Shown piece by piece: positions 53,475 through 63,905 of a stretch of 64,000 bases of DNA. The translations under genes were made by a program, and so were the position numbers. Location of the stretch: positions 153,496 to 217,495 of the forward strand of contig NZ_JABERI010000041.1 in assembly GCF_013004375.1 (NCBI RefSeq), written 5' to 3'. The notes below the pieces were generated by a model. The model was not told the DNA's origin. It saw only the letters and a program-made list of their open reading frames with translations, and searched no databases. The stretch is from Acinetobacter terrae. Its GTDB lineage: Bacteria; Pseudomonadota; Gammaproteobacteria; Pseudomonadales; Moraxellaceae. How positions within the stretch are numbered: position 1 is the stretch's first letter; the number at the start of each line of letters is the position of its first letter.

Positions 53475-56400
53475 CTAGAATTTCCAATTATAGAACAAAT
53501 CGACAGCCCGCTCCAATGATTGGCTCGCTTCCAAATACAAACGTTTATTCATTTGATAACGTAAAGTTAATTTATTGACGGGTGTAAACACACCTACACC
53601 GTAACGAATAAACAGATCAGGGGTAATATAACCCGTCACACTGACTTGGGTATCATCACCTGTTCCTTGGGCATCTAACGCCAAGCCACTTAAGCCAAAG
53701 GTACGTCCAATCTGATTGGTTAAAGCACGTGTGCCACCCAAGCCCATACTGATACCGGCAGCGGCAATGGTATTATTTACATCGGACTTAAAGCCTTCTG
53801 TTTGACTAATACCGCTGGTACCTTCATTAATACGGCCAGTGAGTATTGCATTTAACGCTTCCTGTTCAGACAAACCGGCATCGTTATAGACCTGAATATT
53901 TGGACTGGTTGCAGTTCCGGTAACCCGAACACCTACCGTACTACCTTGCACACTCTTATTGGCATCAATGTCTAAAGTTGGATTATATAAAGGACCATTG
54001 AAACGAGCAATTGCACGGTTCAAATCCAGACTTTGCCCATAGGCTTCAATTTTCACACGTTGGCTGACACCAATTGCACCATTGGCACGCATTGCTGTTT
54101 CAAGTCCACGTTGTGATAAATATAAACGTCCAATCATTGGAATACGGCTATCAAAACCCTGGAAAATCACTTGATTGCCTAGATTTACCATGACATCTGC
54201 ACGAATATCCCATGGTCGGGCCGCTCTCAATATGGCGAGCTGATCTTGCCCTTCATGCACAATACGTACATCCGTTGATACATTGATCACGGGTGCCGAA
54301 GCTTCAGGCATAGAAATTAAGGCACGCGGTACTTCAACCTTACCACTTAAGGTTAGTTTTTTCTTGAATGGCAAAACATCCAAGCTTAAATCTGGTGTAA
54401 CCACAGCTGTAATTAACGGCGCTTGGCGAATCAGCAGGTTTTCGCCTTTTAAATGCAATTGAATACGTGGATCATTTTTCCAGTCTACATTACCTGTTAA
54501 TGCACCTACGCCTTGACCACTATTAAATGCCCCGTTAATACTGGCATGATCTTGTCGGATAGATGAATAAACCTGGATATTGCTCAAGTTTACTGGCAAT
54601 GAAATCATGCTAATGGCACCATCTTTCAGGCGCATTTCACCATTAAATAAAGGCTCAGTCAGTGTTCCTGTTATTTTCCCTGCAAAAGACAAGGTTCCAG
54701 CGAGTGACCGAATATCTTGAATAAAGGGTTTAAAAACTTTAAGTTGCACCTGATCAAAGGCAACTTCACCGCGCATGGGTTTGCTGTCTTTATAAGGATC
54801 AATAATGACATTGGCATAACCGGTACCAATGTCAGGGGTTTTTACATCTAAACGAACTTGTAAACCTTCGGCTACACTTTTCGCAATTAAGCCAATTTCG
54901 TTATACCTTAATGTAGAACCCACATCTTGCGGATCTTCAGCTGCCAAGCCAATAACACCACTGCGCGATACCAGTCTTGCATCAATTTTCGGTTTAGCGC
55001 CTTGTGCCCATGCAGCTTTTGCATAGCCATTGACTTTACCGGTAATTGCCAAACCTTCAGGCATAAATGCAGCGAAGTCATTTAAATCGACATTTTGGGT
55101 AATAAAGGACACATTACCTTTGGTTTTACTGACACGAATCGGTTGATCGAAACACAATTGGCTTTGCTGACTCGACCAGCAATGTGCACCGACAAATAAT
55201 TCAGATTTTGCAGAGCTGTAAATGACTGATGCATCTTGACGTTGCACTAATCGGGCACGTAAAGAGTCAAAATCACCTTTCTGGATTTGCCCCAGCCAAT
55301 CATTCTGTGCATTAAAGCCACCCGCCAATTGCACATAAAATTTCGAAATTCTGTTTTCTGCCTGAACTTTCAATATGTGGGCCTTACGAGTACCTGCCAG
55401 TGAAATTTCACCTTGCTGAATCTCACGCGCACCACTACGCAAACTCTCCATTTTCGCAGTCATCAGCGTTGGAGTGAGTTCCGAAGTCGGCAACTCACCT
55501 TGTATCCGTAATTTTTTAACACTGAATAAATTATTAAAACCAAAGTTATCGACCGCCAGATTTGCAGTGGCTTGCAAGCGTGGTTGTGATTGCACATTTA
55601 AATAGCCATAAGCACGCCCCTTGAGTCCAGCATAAATTTCATACAAGGCAGGTGCATTAATTTTTAATCTTAAATTTTGCGCATTGCCAGTCGCTTGAAT
55701 CTGGTTTTTTGCATAGGACAAATACAAATTATTCGCTTCAAACTGTTTAGGTAAGAAACCTTTTTGATTTGAATCAATGACCATCGCCAAATTTCCTGTT
55801 CCGCGAACAGGTTTATTATTAATGATACCGGCCAAATTCAATTTTTCGATATTAATGCGTTTTAGGGTATCTGACCAAACCCCTTCAGTTTTCACATTAC
55901 CAGAGAGTTCACCACGTACAGATGACACAAAATAATGTGGTTTAAATCGAACCAAGGATGCATTTACATTCCAGCCAATACCATTTTTAAGATTAACCAA
56001 ACCACTGGCAAAAATTTTCCCTGCAATCCCTGAATGCTGTAACTCAGCAATTTTAATCAATTCAGGTGTACCTGAAACCTTAAACTTGAGCAAACCTTCA
56101 CTGGCCTGAATATTGCTTGCATTCAGTGCACCATCATAATTCACAGCAAAACTTTTAAATGCTCCACCTGATTTTTGATCGTTGAATAAAATGGCTGCGG
56201 TGCTACGTCCAGTTAAGCGAACGGTTTCATTGTTATTTTGTTGTGCCAGACGACCGGTCAAGTTAATGGCATTTAAATGAATAATTTGCTGATTTGGTTT
56301 TGCAAAACCATTGGCTTTAACTTGACCATTTAACAGATTAACCGGTGCAGCATCGACCACTGTTTGCGGATTAAAATCTTTGGCATTAACAATGGCATTC

Positions 56401-57989
56401 CATTTTAATTGACGTTTTTCAGTCGGCAACTCGACTTTTGCAGTTCCGTTTAAGCTGCCTTTGCCTGCCACGTAACTAAAACTCGGCACATTTAAATTAT
56501 TATTTTTAAGATTGAGCTGTGCTTTATATAGGCCTTCAGGCAACACCCCCTTATCATGTTTAGACACAGCAGTTGCAACATGGATATCCTGTTTACCTTC
56601 TACCAATGCCAGTTGAACATCACCCGATTTACTGCTTAACCAACCTATATAGGGTACGGCGCGGTCAATATTTTTCCAGGCAATATCCAGTAGTATCGGA
56701 TTTGGCTTTTTACCTTTTTGCTCATCTTGATCGAGTTTGAAATTCCATGTTTCATAACGGTCAAAATCAACCAATCCTGTCAAATGCAGACCTTTTTCGA
56801 GACGACCTTTAGAAGCAATTTTGCCATCCATACTTGGCGGTAGAAAGTCTTTTACCACTTGTGGAATCAGTTTGTCTTTAGGATTAATTTTATCCAGACG
56901 ACCCGCCATATCCCAAGTGACATGGTCTTTCCAGCTTACCACGCCTGCGACATTCACGGCGCCACTCATCAGCTGGCCATTTAAATTACTAATATCCAGC
57001 TGATGGACCAAATCGGTATGCATGCTACCGTTATATTGCCCTTGCGGAATATTTTTGCCACTTAAATCCGTTGCAACATCGATATTTAAGCGTTCAATAT
57101 CACCATTAAATTTAGCCACACCATTTTTAGTAAACAGCTTTTGTTCAGTGATTAATGGCCAGTGATATTGCTTAAACTGCAATTCACCAAACATCGGCAC
57201 ATGTTTGCGCACCGGATGTAGCACCACCCAACCGGTTAACAGATCAGGTGTATTGGTTGCCACACCTGCTTGAATGGTATCTAGAGAACCTTTAGCCACC
57301 ACTTTAATATCATGAATATTCAGGCTTTTATTCAATGACGGTATATTTAAATCACCAACGGCATTTAAAGGATATTTACCTTCAAACTTCATATCGCCAG
57401 TTGCATTTTTGACTGACAGATAGCCCATGTCCATTCGGGAATCTTCAAACTTAAGTTCTGTTCCTGACCAAAGTGCATTATTTAAGTGAATATCATTAAA
57501 TTTGACGCTGGCAGATGAGGTTTTGATTAGCAGATGATCTACATCAGCCGTATCTAAGCGCAAAACAAAAGGCAAACGGATTTCATTGAATTTAAACGGT
57601 TCATCACTCGGTGGATTCTTGGTGATAATTTGCAGATTACGTACATCGGCACGATTCAAATGAATTTCTTTTTTTAAGATAGCCCGCCAACCCAAAGTCA
57701 CATCGGCACGATCAATTTTAACGTCTACCGGTTTTAAGCTAACCAGGATATTTTTGAGAATAATGCCGTGTAAAAGATTACCGCTTTCATATTCATAATG
57801 AATAATTTTTTGGCTTTGTAAAACACGGTCCAGTAAGAATTTACTGCCTTTGTCGGTGGTAAACATCACAGCGAAGGAAGCAATAAGCAGAACCAACACA
57901 ATGAGCAGTGTGAATAGCACACTCCTCAAAATACGACGTTTTTTTGGTCGAGGGGTTTCTGTCTCTGGTTGCTGTTCTACTTCAGCCAT
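53475..57989 (-). CDS. tamB: Translocation and assembly module inner-membrane subunit TamB
   Basis: 1504-aa AsmA-like protein spanning the periplasm. An N-terminal membrane anchor (ILRSVLFTLLIVLVLLIASFA) is followed by a very long repetitive beta-groove region, ending in the DUF490 domain: TGTATSPNIQVYNDAGLSEQ, EALNAILTGRINEG, and YGVGVFTPVNKLTLRYQMNK with an aromatic end LERAVDLFYNWKF. With TamA it takes part in outer-membrane protein assembly and phospholipid transport. 22 nt downstream of tamA. Confidence 0.93.
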   Translation of the reverse strand: MAEVEQQPETETPRPKKRRILRSVLFTLLIVLVLLIASFAVMFTTDKGSKFLLDRVLQSQKIIHYEYESGNLLHGIILKNILVSLKPVDVKIDRADVTLGWRAILKKEIHLNRADVRNLQIITKNPPSDEPFKFNEIRLPFVLRLDTADVDHLLIKTSSASVKFNDIHLNNALWSGTELKFEDSRMDMGYLSVKNATGDMKFEGKYPLNAVGDLNIPSLNKSLNIHDIKVVAKGSLDTIQAGVATNTPDLLTGWVVLHPVRKHVPMFGELQFKQYHWPLITEQKLFTKNGVAKFNGDIERLNIDVATDLSGKNIPQGQYNGSMHTDLVHQLDISNLNGQLMSGAVNVAGVVSWKDHVTWDMAGRLDKINPKDKLIPQVVKDFLPPSMDGKIASKGRLEKGLHLTGLVDFDRYETWNFKLDQDEQKGKKPNPILLDIAWKNIDRAVPYIGWLSSKSGDVQLALVEGKQDIHVATAVSKHDKGVLPEGLYKAQLNLKNNNLNVPSFSYVAGKGSLNGTAKVELPTEKRQLKWNAIVNAKDFNPQTVVDAAPVNLLNGQVKANGFAKPNQQIIHLNAINLTGRLAQQNNNETVRLTGRSTAAILFNDQKSGGAFKSFAVNYDGALNASNIQASEGLLKFKVSGTPELIKIAELQHSGIAGKIFASGLVNLKNGIGWNVNASLVRFKPHYFVSSVRGELSGNVKTEGVWSDTLKRINIEKLNLAGIINNKPVRGTGNLAMVIDSNQKGFLPKQFEANNLYLSYAKNQIQATGNAQNLRLKINAPALYEIYAGLKGRAYGYLNVQSQPRLQATANLAVDNFGFNNLFSVKKLRIQGELPTSELTPTLMTAKMESLRSGAREIQQGEISLAGTRKAHILKVQAENRISKFYVQLAGGFNAQNDWLGQIQKGDFDSLRARLVQRQDASVIYSSAKSELFVGAHCWSSQQSQLCFDQPIRVSKTKGNVSFITQNVDLNDFAAFMPEGLAITGKVNGYAKAAWAQGAKPKIDARLVSRSGVIGLAAEDPQDVGSTLRYNEIGLIAKSVAEGLQVRLDVKTPDIGTGYANVIIDPYKDSKPMRGEVAFDQVQLKVFKPFIQDIRSLAGTLSFAGKITGTLTEPLFNGEMRLKDGAISMISLPVNLSNIQVYSSIRQDHASINGAFNSGQGVGALTGNVDWKNDPRIQLHLKGENLLIRQAPLITAVVTPDLSLDVLPFKKKLTLSGKVEVPRALISMPEASAPVINVSTDVRIVHEGQDQLAILRAARPWDIRADVMVNLGNQVIFQGFDSRIPMIGRLYLSQRGLETAMRANGAIGVSQRVKIEAYGQSLDLNRAIARFNGPLYNPTLDIDANKSVQGSTVGVRVTGTATSPNIQVYNDAGLSEQEALNAILTGRINEGTSGISQTEGFKSDVNNTIAAAGISMGLGGTRALTNQIGRTFGLSGLALDAQGTGDDTQVSVTGYITPDLFIRYGVGVFTPVNKLTLRYQMNKRLYLEASQSLERAVDLFYNWKF

Positions 57990-58011
57990 AATGCTCTCTA
58001 AAACCTAAAAT

Positions 58012-60738
58012 TTATAATTGTGAACCAATAAAGAAATGGATACGGATCGGATGATCATCATCAGAAATACCTGAAGCCACATCGACACGAATTGGACCAA
58101 TTGGCGATGCCCAACGAAGCCCTAAACCGACACTATATGCGGTGGGTGTATTAAAATCTTTGTCGTACGCATTCCCTACATCACTAAATACGGCTGCGCG
58201 CCAGCCTTCTTTAAATTGATAGTTATATTCTAAGGAACCTACTGCTAAAGCTTGCCCGCCAATTTTAAATCCATTTTCTTCAGGCGATAAACTTTTATAG
58301 TCAAAACCACGAACAGTTTGGTCACCGCCGGTAAAATAACGCAAGTTATAAGGAACTTTAGTAAAATCTTCTGTAAAGATATAACCTAAATCACCACGCC
58401 CCACAAACTGATGGTTATCATTTTCACCTAATGAATAAATAAAACGCCAACCCGCATTCACAATAGCCATATCGGCATCGGACAATAAGGTTTCACTGCC
58501 AAGTTCCACTTTATAGGTTTGTCTAAAGCCTTTGCCTGGGTTGACCCGCTTATCACTGGTGGTACGAGCAACCTCATAACCAAATAATAAGGATTGTTGC
58601 TGCTCATTTGGATTCGCTAAAAATGCATCCGGAATTTCTTCAGAATCTAGCACACCATCTTGTGTAATACGATCTAAACGATAACGCAAACCGAAAGTAT
58701 GTTGCCAACTTCCGCGTGGTCTTTTAATAATTCTATCCACACCCGCGACAGCAGATTCAATCATCAATCCATTGCCTTGTGCAACGTCATCACGTTCTTC
58801 ACGCTCATAACCGCCCACCAGACTGATATAGTCATTCAGTGGATGCTTATAGGGAATATTATAACGACCATCAATCGACTGACGAATTTGGGATAACTCT
58901 ACGTTGGCATCAAATGAATGCCCACGGCGGTTTACAATAGCACGGCGATACTGACCACGGACACGTGCACCGGTATCGCTGCCATAACCGGCACCGACTT
59001 CGGCACTATTTAAACGGTCGGCATTTAAAGTCACTATTACCGGAATTTTCTTTTCTTCACGTGCTTGAGCTTTCAAGCGCTCTTCTTCAGATTGTTTGAT
59101 TTCCTGTTCTACACGCATTTGACGCAGATTTTGATCGCCTTCTGTATCTGCTTTACCTGCGAATTGTGACTCATCCACAACCGATTGAGTGACTTCCTTT
59201 GAAGAAGCGACTTGCTTTTTGTCCTGAACACTCGCTTCATTTTCTGATATTTTTTGCTGATCTACCAATGCCTGAATATCTGGTGGAAGTTCTAACGGCT
59301 TTTCAATTGGATCGGGTCGTACAGCATCCACTAAAGTGTAATTAAAATAACGTGAGTTGGTTAAGTTGTTGGCTAAACCGTTGACACGCCAAAAAGCATA
59401 ATCTGCACCATCTTCCCATGACACCATACTTTGCAATACATCCAAGTCCATTGGTAAAGGTTTCGATGGATCACTCATCCGAAATTCCACAGGTCCTAAT
59501 TTGTAGCGATCACCTGTTTCATAACGTAAATTTATATCTGCAGTATTTTGCGGTTGAGCAACTTTTACATCATGTAAACGCCAAAATCCATCAAAGTAAC
59601 CATTGTTATTCGCTGCATCATTAATTCGTGTTTTGGTTTGTTCATATAAACCATGGTTGAAAATATCACCGACGTCTTGATCGGGTAACACACTGATGAC
59701 CTGGAACTGTGCCTGTTTTTCACCTGCGCCACTAAACTCAACATTCTGTTCTTTAATTTGTACCGGTTCATTCGGTGTTACTCTGACGCGAACACGGTTT
59801 TCACTGAGTTTTTCAAATTTAAAGCTAGCATTATAGAAACCCACTGCCTGCGCTGCCTGATTAGACATTGTTCTTAATTGTGGCAGCGCCGAAGGAAAAT
59901 CACTAAAGGATTCCTGGGTAAAACTGGAAAGCTTCCCTTTAAGATTGGTTTGGAGATTTTCCAGTGCTTGAGCATAAGCTTTGTTTGAAACATCACTGCT
60001 GTTTTGAGCTGAGGTGAATACGACATCCGCACTAATACGCGCAACTTTCGCAGTATTCAATTGACGTGGTGGTCGTATTTTATAGAGCCACCGTTTAAAG
60101 AAATTTGGTTCTTCAACTTCGTCCGCTGGCTTAATTTCAGGTAAGGTTCTACCCGCCTCATTGGCTTCAACCACAATTTTGCTATCGTCTTGAATGCTCG
60201 ACATCAATTGATCGACATTCACCGGCGCCTGATTAATTTCAACCAGTTCTTGCTGCGTTGCGTCAGAAACTACAACTTCTGTAACTTGTCCTGCACGGTA
60301 GAGTTGTGCTTGATTTTTCGCATTTTCAGCCTCACGAAAAATTTCGTCTGCCATTGTTTGGCTGACTGGCTCAATAGGCAGTTCTTCTAAGTCATCAAAT
60401 TCAATGGGCTTAAATTCTTCAAAAGTTTGTCCTGCCTGTTCTTGTTGTTGCAGCATTTGCAAACTATCAGGTTGAGCTTGTTTTTCTTGAAAATTTTCAA
60501 TTTTTTCTATTTCTTCGGCACTGCCCATACCTTGTTTAACAGCTTCACTCTTGAGTTGTTGTTCAAATTCTGTTTGAGTGACCGTTGTATCAGGCTGTGC
60601 AACTTGTGCAAAACCTTGTTGTGCCAGTAATGTTAAAAAGAGACTTAAACAAAATCGTTTATGTTGATCATCCCACGCTATGAAGGAATTGACACTTAGT
60701 GTAAGAGTCGACTTTTTAAAATTCAGTTTTGAAAGCAT
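58012..60738 (-). CDS. tamA: Translocation and assembly module outer-membrane subunit TamA (Omp85/BamA family)
   Basis: 908 aa, larger than the usual TamA (about 580) because of long linker regions. After an extended N-terminal signal (FCLSLFLTLLAQQGFAQVAQ, about 29-48) there is a Gln/Glu-rich coiled stretch of some 150 residues, then POTRA domains (VRVTPNEPVQIKEQNVEFSG, GYFDGFWRLHDVKV, RYETGDRYKLGPVEF). Another Gln/Ser/Lys-rich insert follows (residues about 490-560), then the 16-strand barrel with VGAGYGSDTGARVRGQYRR, RGFDYKSL and DVASGISDDDHPIRIHFFIG. The inserts are typical of Acinetobacter versions (inference). Confidence 0.92.
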   Translation of the reverse strand: MLSKLNFKKSTLTLSVNSFIAWDDQHKRFCLSLFLTLLAQQGFAQVAQPDTTVTQTEFEQQLKSEAVKQGMGSAEEIEKIENFQEKQAQPDSLQMLQQQEQAGQTFEEFKPIEFDDLEELPIEPVSQTMADEIFREAENAKNQAQLYRAGQVTEVVVSDATQQELVEINQAPVNVDQLMSSIQDDSKIVVEANEAGRTLPEIKPADEVEEPNFFKRWLYKIRPPRQLNTAKVARISADVVFTSAQNSSDVSNKAYAQALENLQTNLKGKLSSFTQESFSDFPSALPQLRTMSNQAAQAVGFYNASFKFEKLSENRVRVRVTPNEPVQIKEQNVEFSGAGEKQAQFQVISVLPDQDVGDIFNHGLYEQTKTRINDAANNNGYFDGFWRLHDVKVAQPQNTADINLRYETGDRYKLGPVEFRMSDPSKPLPMDLDVLQSMVSWEDGADYAFWRVNGLANNLTNSRYFNYTLVDAVRPDPIEKPLELPPDIQALVDQQKISENEASVQDKKQVASSKEVTQSVVDESQFAGKADTEGDQNLRQMRVEQEIKQSEEERLKAQAREEKKIPVIVTLNADRLNSAEVGAGYGSDTGARVRGQYRRAIVNRRGHSFDANVELSQIRQSIDGRYNIPYKHPLNDYISLVGGYEREERDDVAQGNGLMIESAVAGVDRIIKRPRGSWQHTFGLRYRLDRITQDGVLDSEEIPDAFLANPNEQQQSLLFGYEVARTTSDKRVNPGKGFRQTYKVELGSETLLSDADMAIVNAGWRFIYSLGENDNHQFVGRGDLGYIFTEDFTKVPYNLRYFTGGDQTVRGFDYKSLSPEENGFKIGGQALAVGSLEYNYQFKEGWRAAVFSDVGNAYDKDFNTPTAYSVGLGLRWASPIGPIRVDVASGISDDDHPIRIHFFIGSQL

Positions 60739-60916
60739 AAAGAACTCTAAACTAATATAATATTTGTAATGGAAATGCCCAATAACCGCTTGCTAACAAA
60801 CTCAAATCTATTGGAATTTTCACTAAAGTATAGGTTTAAAACATAATACATGATTTTTTATAGTGTTTTACCAAATGCTCACATTTCTTAATAAAACTTA
60901 ATGAAGCCCATAAACC

Positions 60917-62236
60917 ATGGAAAAAAATGAACATCTTTTAGGCACACGTCGGTTTTTACCGATGTTTGTCACTCAATTTTTCGGTGCACTGAATGACAAT
61001 GTCTATAAACAATCGTTGTTACTGGTCATTACTTATGGTTGGATCAATCAACAAAGTGCCAGTGTAAGTACACTGAATAATCTTGCGGCCTTATTGTTTA
61101 TTTTACCCTATTTTATTTTCTCTGCGACAGCCGGACAGATTGCAGATAAATATGAACGCTCACAACTGGTACGAGGCATTAAAATACTCGAAATTGTGAT
61201 TATGTTAATTGGCTCTGCTGGCTTTTTACTGGGTCATTTATGGCTATTATTGTTGGCTTTATTTTTAATGGGTGTGCATTCGACCTTCTTTGGGCCAATT
61301 AAATACGCCATTTTACCTGAAATTTTAAAGCCAAATGAGCTTATGTCCGGAAATGCCTTGTTTCAGTCCGGTACATCCATTGCCATTTTGATTGGTATGA
61401 TTTTAGGTGGTGCAGTCATTTCTGCTTCAGACGGCAATCTGTTCTGGATTAGCCTGACTGTGGTCACCATTGCTGTTCTAGGATACATCTCTAGTCGCTT
61501 TGTGTTAAAGCAAAATGTAACGTCACCCGACATTAAAATTGACTGGAACTTTTTTAGAACAAGTTTTCAGACTTTAAGATATGCCAAAAGCTTACCGATT
61601 GTTTTTCTAATTTTATTGGGTAATTCCTGGTACTGGTTTTATGGGGCAACCTATCTGACCCAGATTCCACAACTCACCCAACAAAACCTGCATGCCTCAG
61701 AAAATGTAGTCAGTCTACTTTTAACCTTCTTCTCTGTCGGAATTGGCGTAGGTTCATTATTGTGCCGCAGGATTGGCGGTATAGAAGTTAATTTAAAGAT
61801 GGTACCAATTGGTGCAATCGGTTTAACTGTTTTTGCATTTTATCTGGCAGCCAGTCTATCTTTTGTTCCTGAACGCACTGGTGAAATGTTGGGTTTAAAA
61901 GATGTCTTTACCCAAGGCTGGAGCTATTACCATGTCATGCTTGCCGTGACATTGCTCGGGATTAGTGGCGGTTTTTATATCGTACCTTTATACGCCATGA
62001 TGCAGGCCTTTTCTCCTCGCTCACATCGTGCGCGTGTGGTGGCTGCAAACAACATCTTAAATGCCGTATTCATGGTATCCTCTGCTATATTTTCCATTAT
62101 CATCTTAAGTATATTCAAGATTGATATTAAAATACTTTTCAGTATTACAGCTATTCTAAGCGCCTTTTTCACTACATGGCTTTTGTTTAAACTCAAGCCG
62201 ATGCTTGCAGCACAACAACAAGCTTTAGAGGATTAA
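60917..62236 (+). CDS. MFS transporter, LplT-like (lysophospholipid flippase type)
   Basis: 439-aa, 12-helix inner-membrane protein. RRFLPMFVTQFFGALNDNVY is the family start (GALNDN), followed by IPYFIFSATAG-type sequence (LPYFIFSATAGQIADKYERS), HSTFFGPIKYAILPEIL and FSPRSHRARVVAANNILNAV. These resemble LplT and the MFS domain of Aas, which flip lysophospholipids inwards for reacylation. No acyltransferase gene is adjacent. It is divergent from tamA and followed 4 nt later by coq7. Confidence 0.88.
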   Translation: MEKNEHLLGTRRFLPMFVTQFFGALNDNVYKQSLLLVITYGWINQQSASVSTLNNLAALLFILPYFIFSATAGQIADKYERSQLVRGIKILEIVIMLIGSAGFLLGHLWLLLLALFLMGVHSTFFGPIKYAILPEILKPNELMSGNALFQSGTSIAILIGMILGGAVISASDGNLFWISLTVVTIAVLGYISSRFVLKQNVTSPDIKIDWNFFRTSFQTLRYAKSLPIVFLILLGNSWYWFYGATYLTQIPQLTQQNLHASENVVSLLLTFFSVGIGVGSLLCRRIGGIEVNLKMVPIGAIGLTVFAFYLAASLSFVPERTGEMLGLKDVFTQGWSYYHVMLAVTLLGISGGFYIVPLYAMMQAFSPRSHRARVVAANNILNAVFMVSSAIFSIIILSIFKIDIKILFSITAILSAFFTTWLLFKLKPMLAAQQQALED

Positions 62237-62240
62237 TTTT

Positions 62241-62876
62241 ATGCGTCAATATACCGGTATCGACAAATTTATTCATTCGTTTGACCAGGCGCTTCGCAGT
62301 TTGGTTCCGGGAACGACCGCTGCACATCGTGAAAATCCGGGCCGTGCTGTTGAAACTAAACTCGGTGTCAGTGAAGCGCGGCATGTTGCCGGTTTAATGC
62401 GGGTGAATCATAGCGGTGAGGTTTGTGCGCAAGCGCTTTATCATGGGCAGGCACTGACTGCAAAACTACCCAATGTACGCCGTGAAATGGAACAGGCCGC
62501 GATTGAAGAACAAGATCATTTGGCTTGGTGTGAAGACCGTTTAAAAGAACTGGATAGCCATACCAGTTTGTTAAATCCAGTATGGTACGGTTTGTCATTT
62601 GGTATGGGTGCGATTGCAGGAATTGCCGGTGATAAATACAGCCTAGGTTTCGTGGCCGAAACTGAACGTCAAGTTAGTCTGCATTTACAAGACCATATCA
62701 AACAGTTGCCTGAACAAGATGAGCGTTCGCGTAAAATTCTTGTGCAAATGAATGAAGATGAATTGCATCATAGAGATACCGCATTGAATGCTGGCGGTGT
62801 GGATTTACCTGCCCCTGTACGTATTACCATGACGGCAATTTCCAAGTTGATGACTAAGACCAGTTACTATATTTAA
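62241..62876 (+). CDS. coq7: 2-polyprenyl-3-methyl-6-methoxy-1,4-benzoquinone monooxygenase
   Basis: 211-aa di-iron hydroxylase for ubiquinone synthesis (C6 hydroxylation). Ferritin-like ligands visible: VNHSGEVCAQALYHGQ (Glu), AAIEEQDHLAWCEDRL (Glu and His), FVAETERQVSLHLQDH (Glu) and MNEDELHHRDTAL (Glu and His). Same role as UbiF in enterobacteria. AGAGGA precedes the ATG; co-transcribed with the MFS gene. The terminator follows at 62898. Confidence 0.95.
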   Translation: MRQYTGIDKFIHSFDQALRSLVPGTTAAHRENPGRAVETKLGVSEARHVAGLMRVNHSGEVCAQALYHGQALTAKLPNVRREMEQAAIEEQDHLAWCEDRLKELDSHTSLLNPVWYGLSFGMGAIAGIAGDKYSLGFVAETERQVSLHLQDHIKQLPEQDERSRKILVQMNEDELHHRDTALNAGGVDLPAPVRITMTAISKLMTKTSYYI

Positions 62877-62897
62877 CTGGTTTTTACATGATTCAAT

Positions 62898-62921
62898 GCC
62901 CGCATTATTGCGGGCTTTTTA
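62898..62921 (+). terminator. Terminator after coq7
   Basis: GCCCGCA / TGCGGGC hairpin with T5 tail, 22 nt after the stop. Confidence 0.9.
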
Positions 62922-62961
62922 TGCGATTTTTTTACTCAGCACTTTAAAATGCAGTTTTAAA

Positions 62962-63537
62962 TTATTTTTTTTGGCGGCAATAAACAAAGATACTGTAAGC
63001 AATACGTAATATTAAAATACAGGCAATGACACTGCCGACAATATAAAAATCTTGATGATAAGGTAAAATTTTCTGCCAGAACACATGCAACCAATGGCTT
63101 AGCTGCAAGCCAACACTCACAATCACAAATGCCCAAATAAAACAGGCGACAATATTCGCTAGCATATATTTCAACAAAGGATAGCCTTTAATCCCAATTG
63201 AAATGGGTAAAATCGTACGCAAGCCCCAGGCAAACCGCATCAAAAAAATAGTCAAAACAGGATAATGTTCAATAAATTGGCTTGATTGCTCAAACTTTTG
63301 CGCAAGTCTCGGCTTTTTTTGAATAAAGTCGATGCCATAGTGCCTGCCGATCTGATAATAAAGTTGATCCCCTAAAAACCCACCCAGCATGGCAACAATA
63401 ATTAATAACCAGAAATTGAAGACATGCTGATGTACAGCATAGGCTCCCAGCATGAGAACAGTTTCACCTTCAAAGAAGCTGCCAATCAAAATGGCAAAAT
63501 AACCATAGTGTTGGATGAGATCAGTCCAGTTCATCAT
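62962..63537 (-). CDS. DedA-family membrane protein
   Basis: 191-aa integral membrane protein of the DedA/SNARE-associated family. Motifs: YFAILIGSFFEGETVLMLGA, LGGFLGDQLYYQIGRHYG, FLMRFAWGLRTILPISIGIK and ANIVACFIWAFVIV. Family members flip undecaprenyl phosphate or phospholipids and support membrane potential. Start MMNWTDLIQHYG. Normal length. Confidence 0.93.
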   Translation of the reverse strand: MMNWTDLIQHYGYFAILIGSFFEGETVLMLGAYAVHQHVFNFWLLIIVAMLGGFLGDQLYYQIGRHYGIDFIQKKPRLAQKFEQSSQFIEHYPVLTIFLMRFAWGLRTILPISIGIKGYPLLKYMLANIVACFIWAFVIVSVGLQLSHWLHVFWQKILPYHQDFYIVGSVIACILILRIAYSIFVYCRQKK

Positions 63538-63659
63538 TTTTTAATATGTCTGATAACAGTTTTACTATATTCGACATATCACTATTCACTGCCAAGACAA
63601 ATCTGGTTGCTTTTTTAAGCATTTATATTTCATCAGTAAAATAAAATGATTTCTCTGCC

Positions 63660-63841
63660 TATTTGAAACTCTAGTCGCTGAACGCATAAAAATTCTTTCA
63701 GACAAGGGTCTGATTCAAATTAGTAACAGTCGACAGAGTCAGCTATTATGCAGATGAATGTTTTTATGTGCCTAAAAATACTCAATTTAAAATCATCACT
63801 GATAACATAATCGATTATGTTTATTATCTGGAAGATTGTTA
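63660..63841 (+). pseudogene. Possible remnant of an unidentified gene
   Basis: Two overlapping pieces look coding. LVAERIKILSDKGLIQISNS ends in one frame and, after a shift near 63725, VSYYADECFYVPKNTQFKII continues TDNIIDYVYYLEDC to a stop at 63836-63841. No start is visible. I do not recognise the protein. Confidence 0.3.
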
Positions 63842-63905
63842 AGATTGTCTAGAACCTGCATTACACAACAATTGATCAAGCATAAAAAAGCCCAACATCC
63901 TAATC

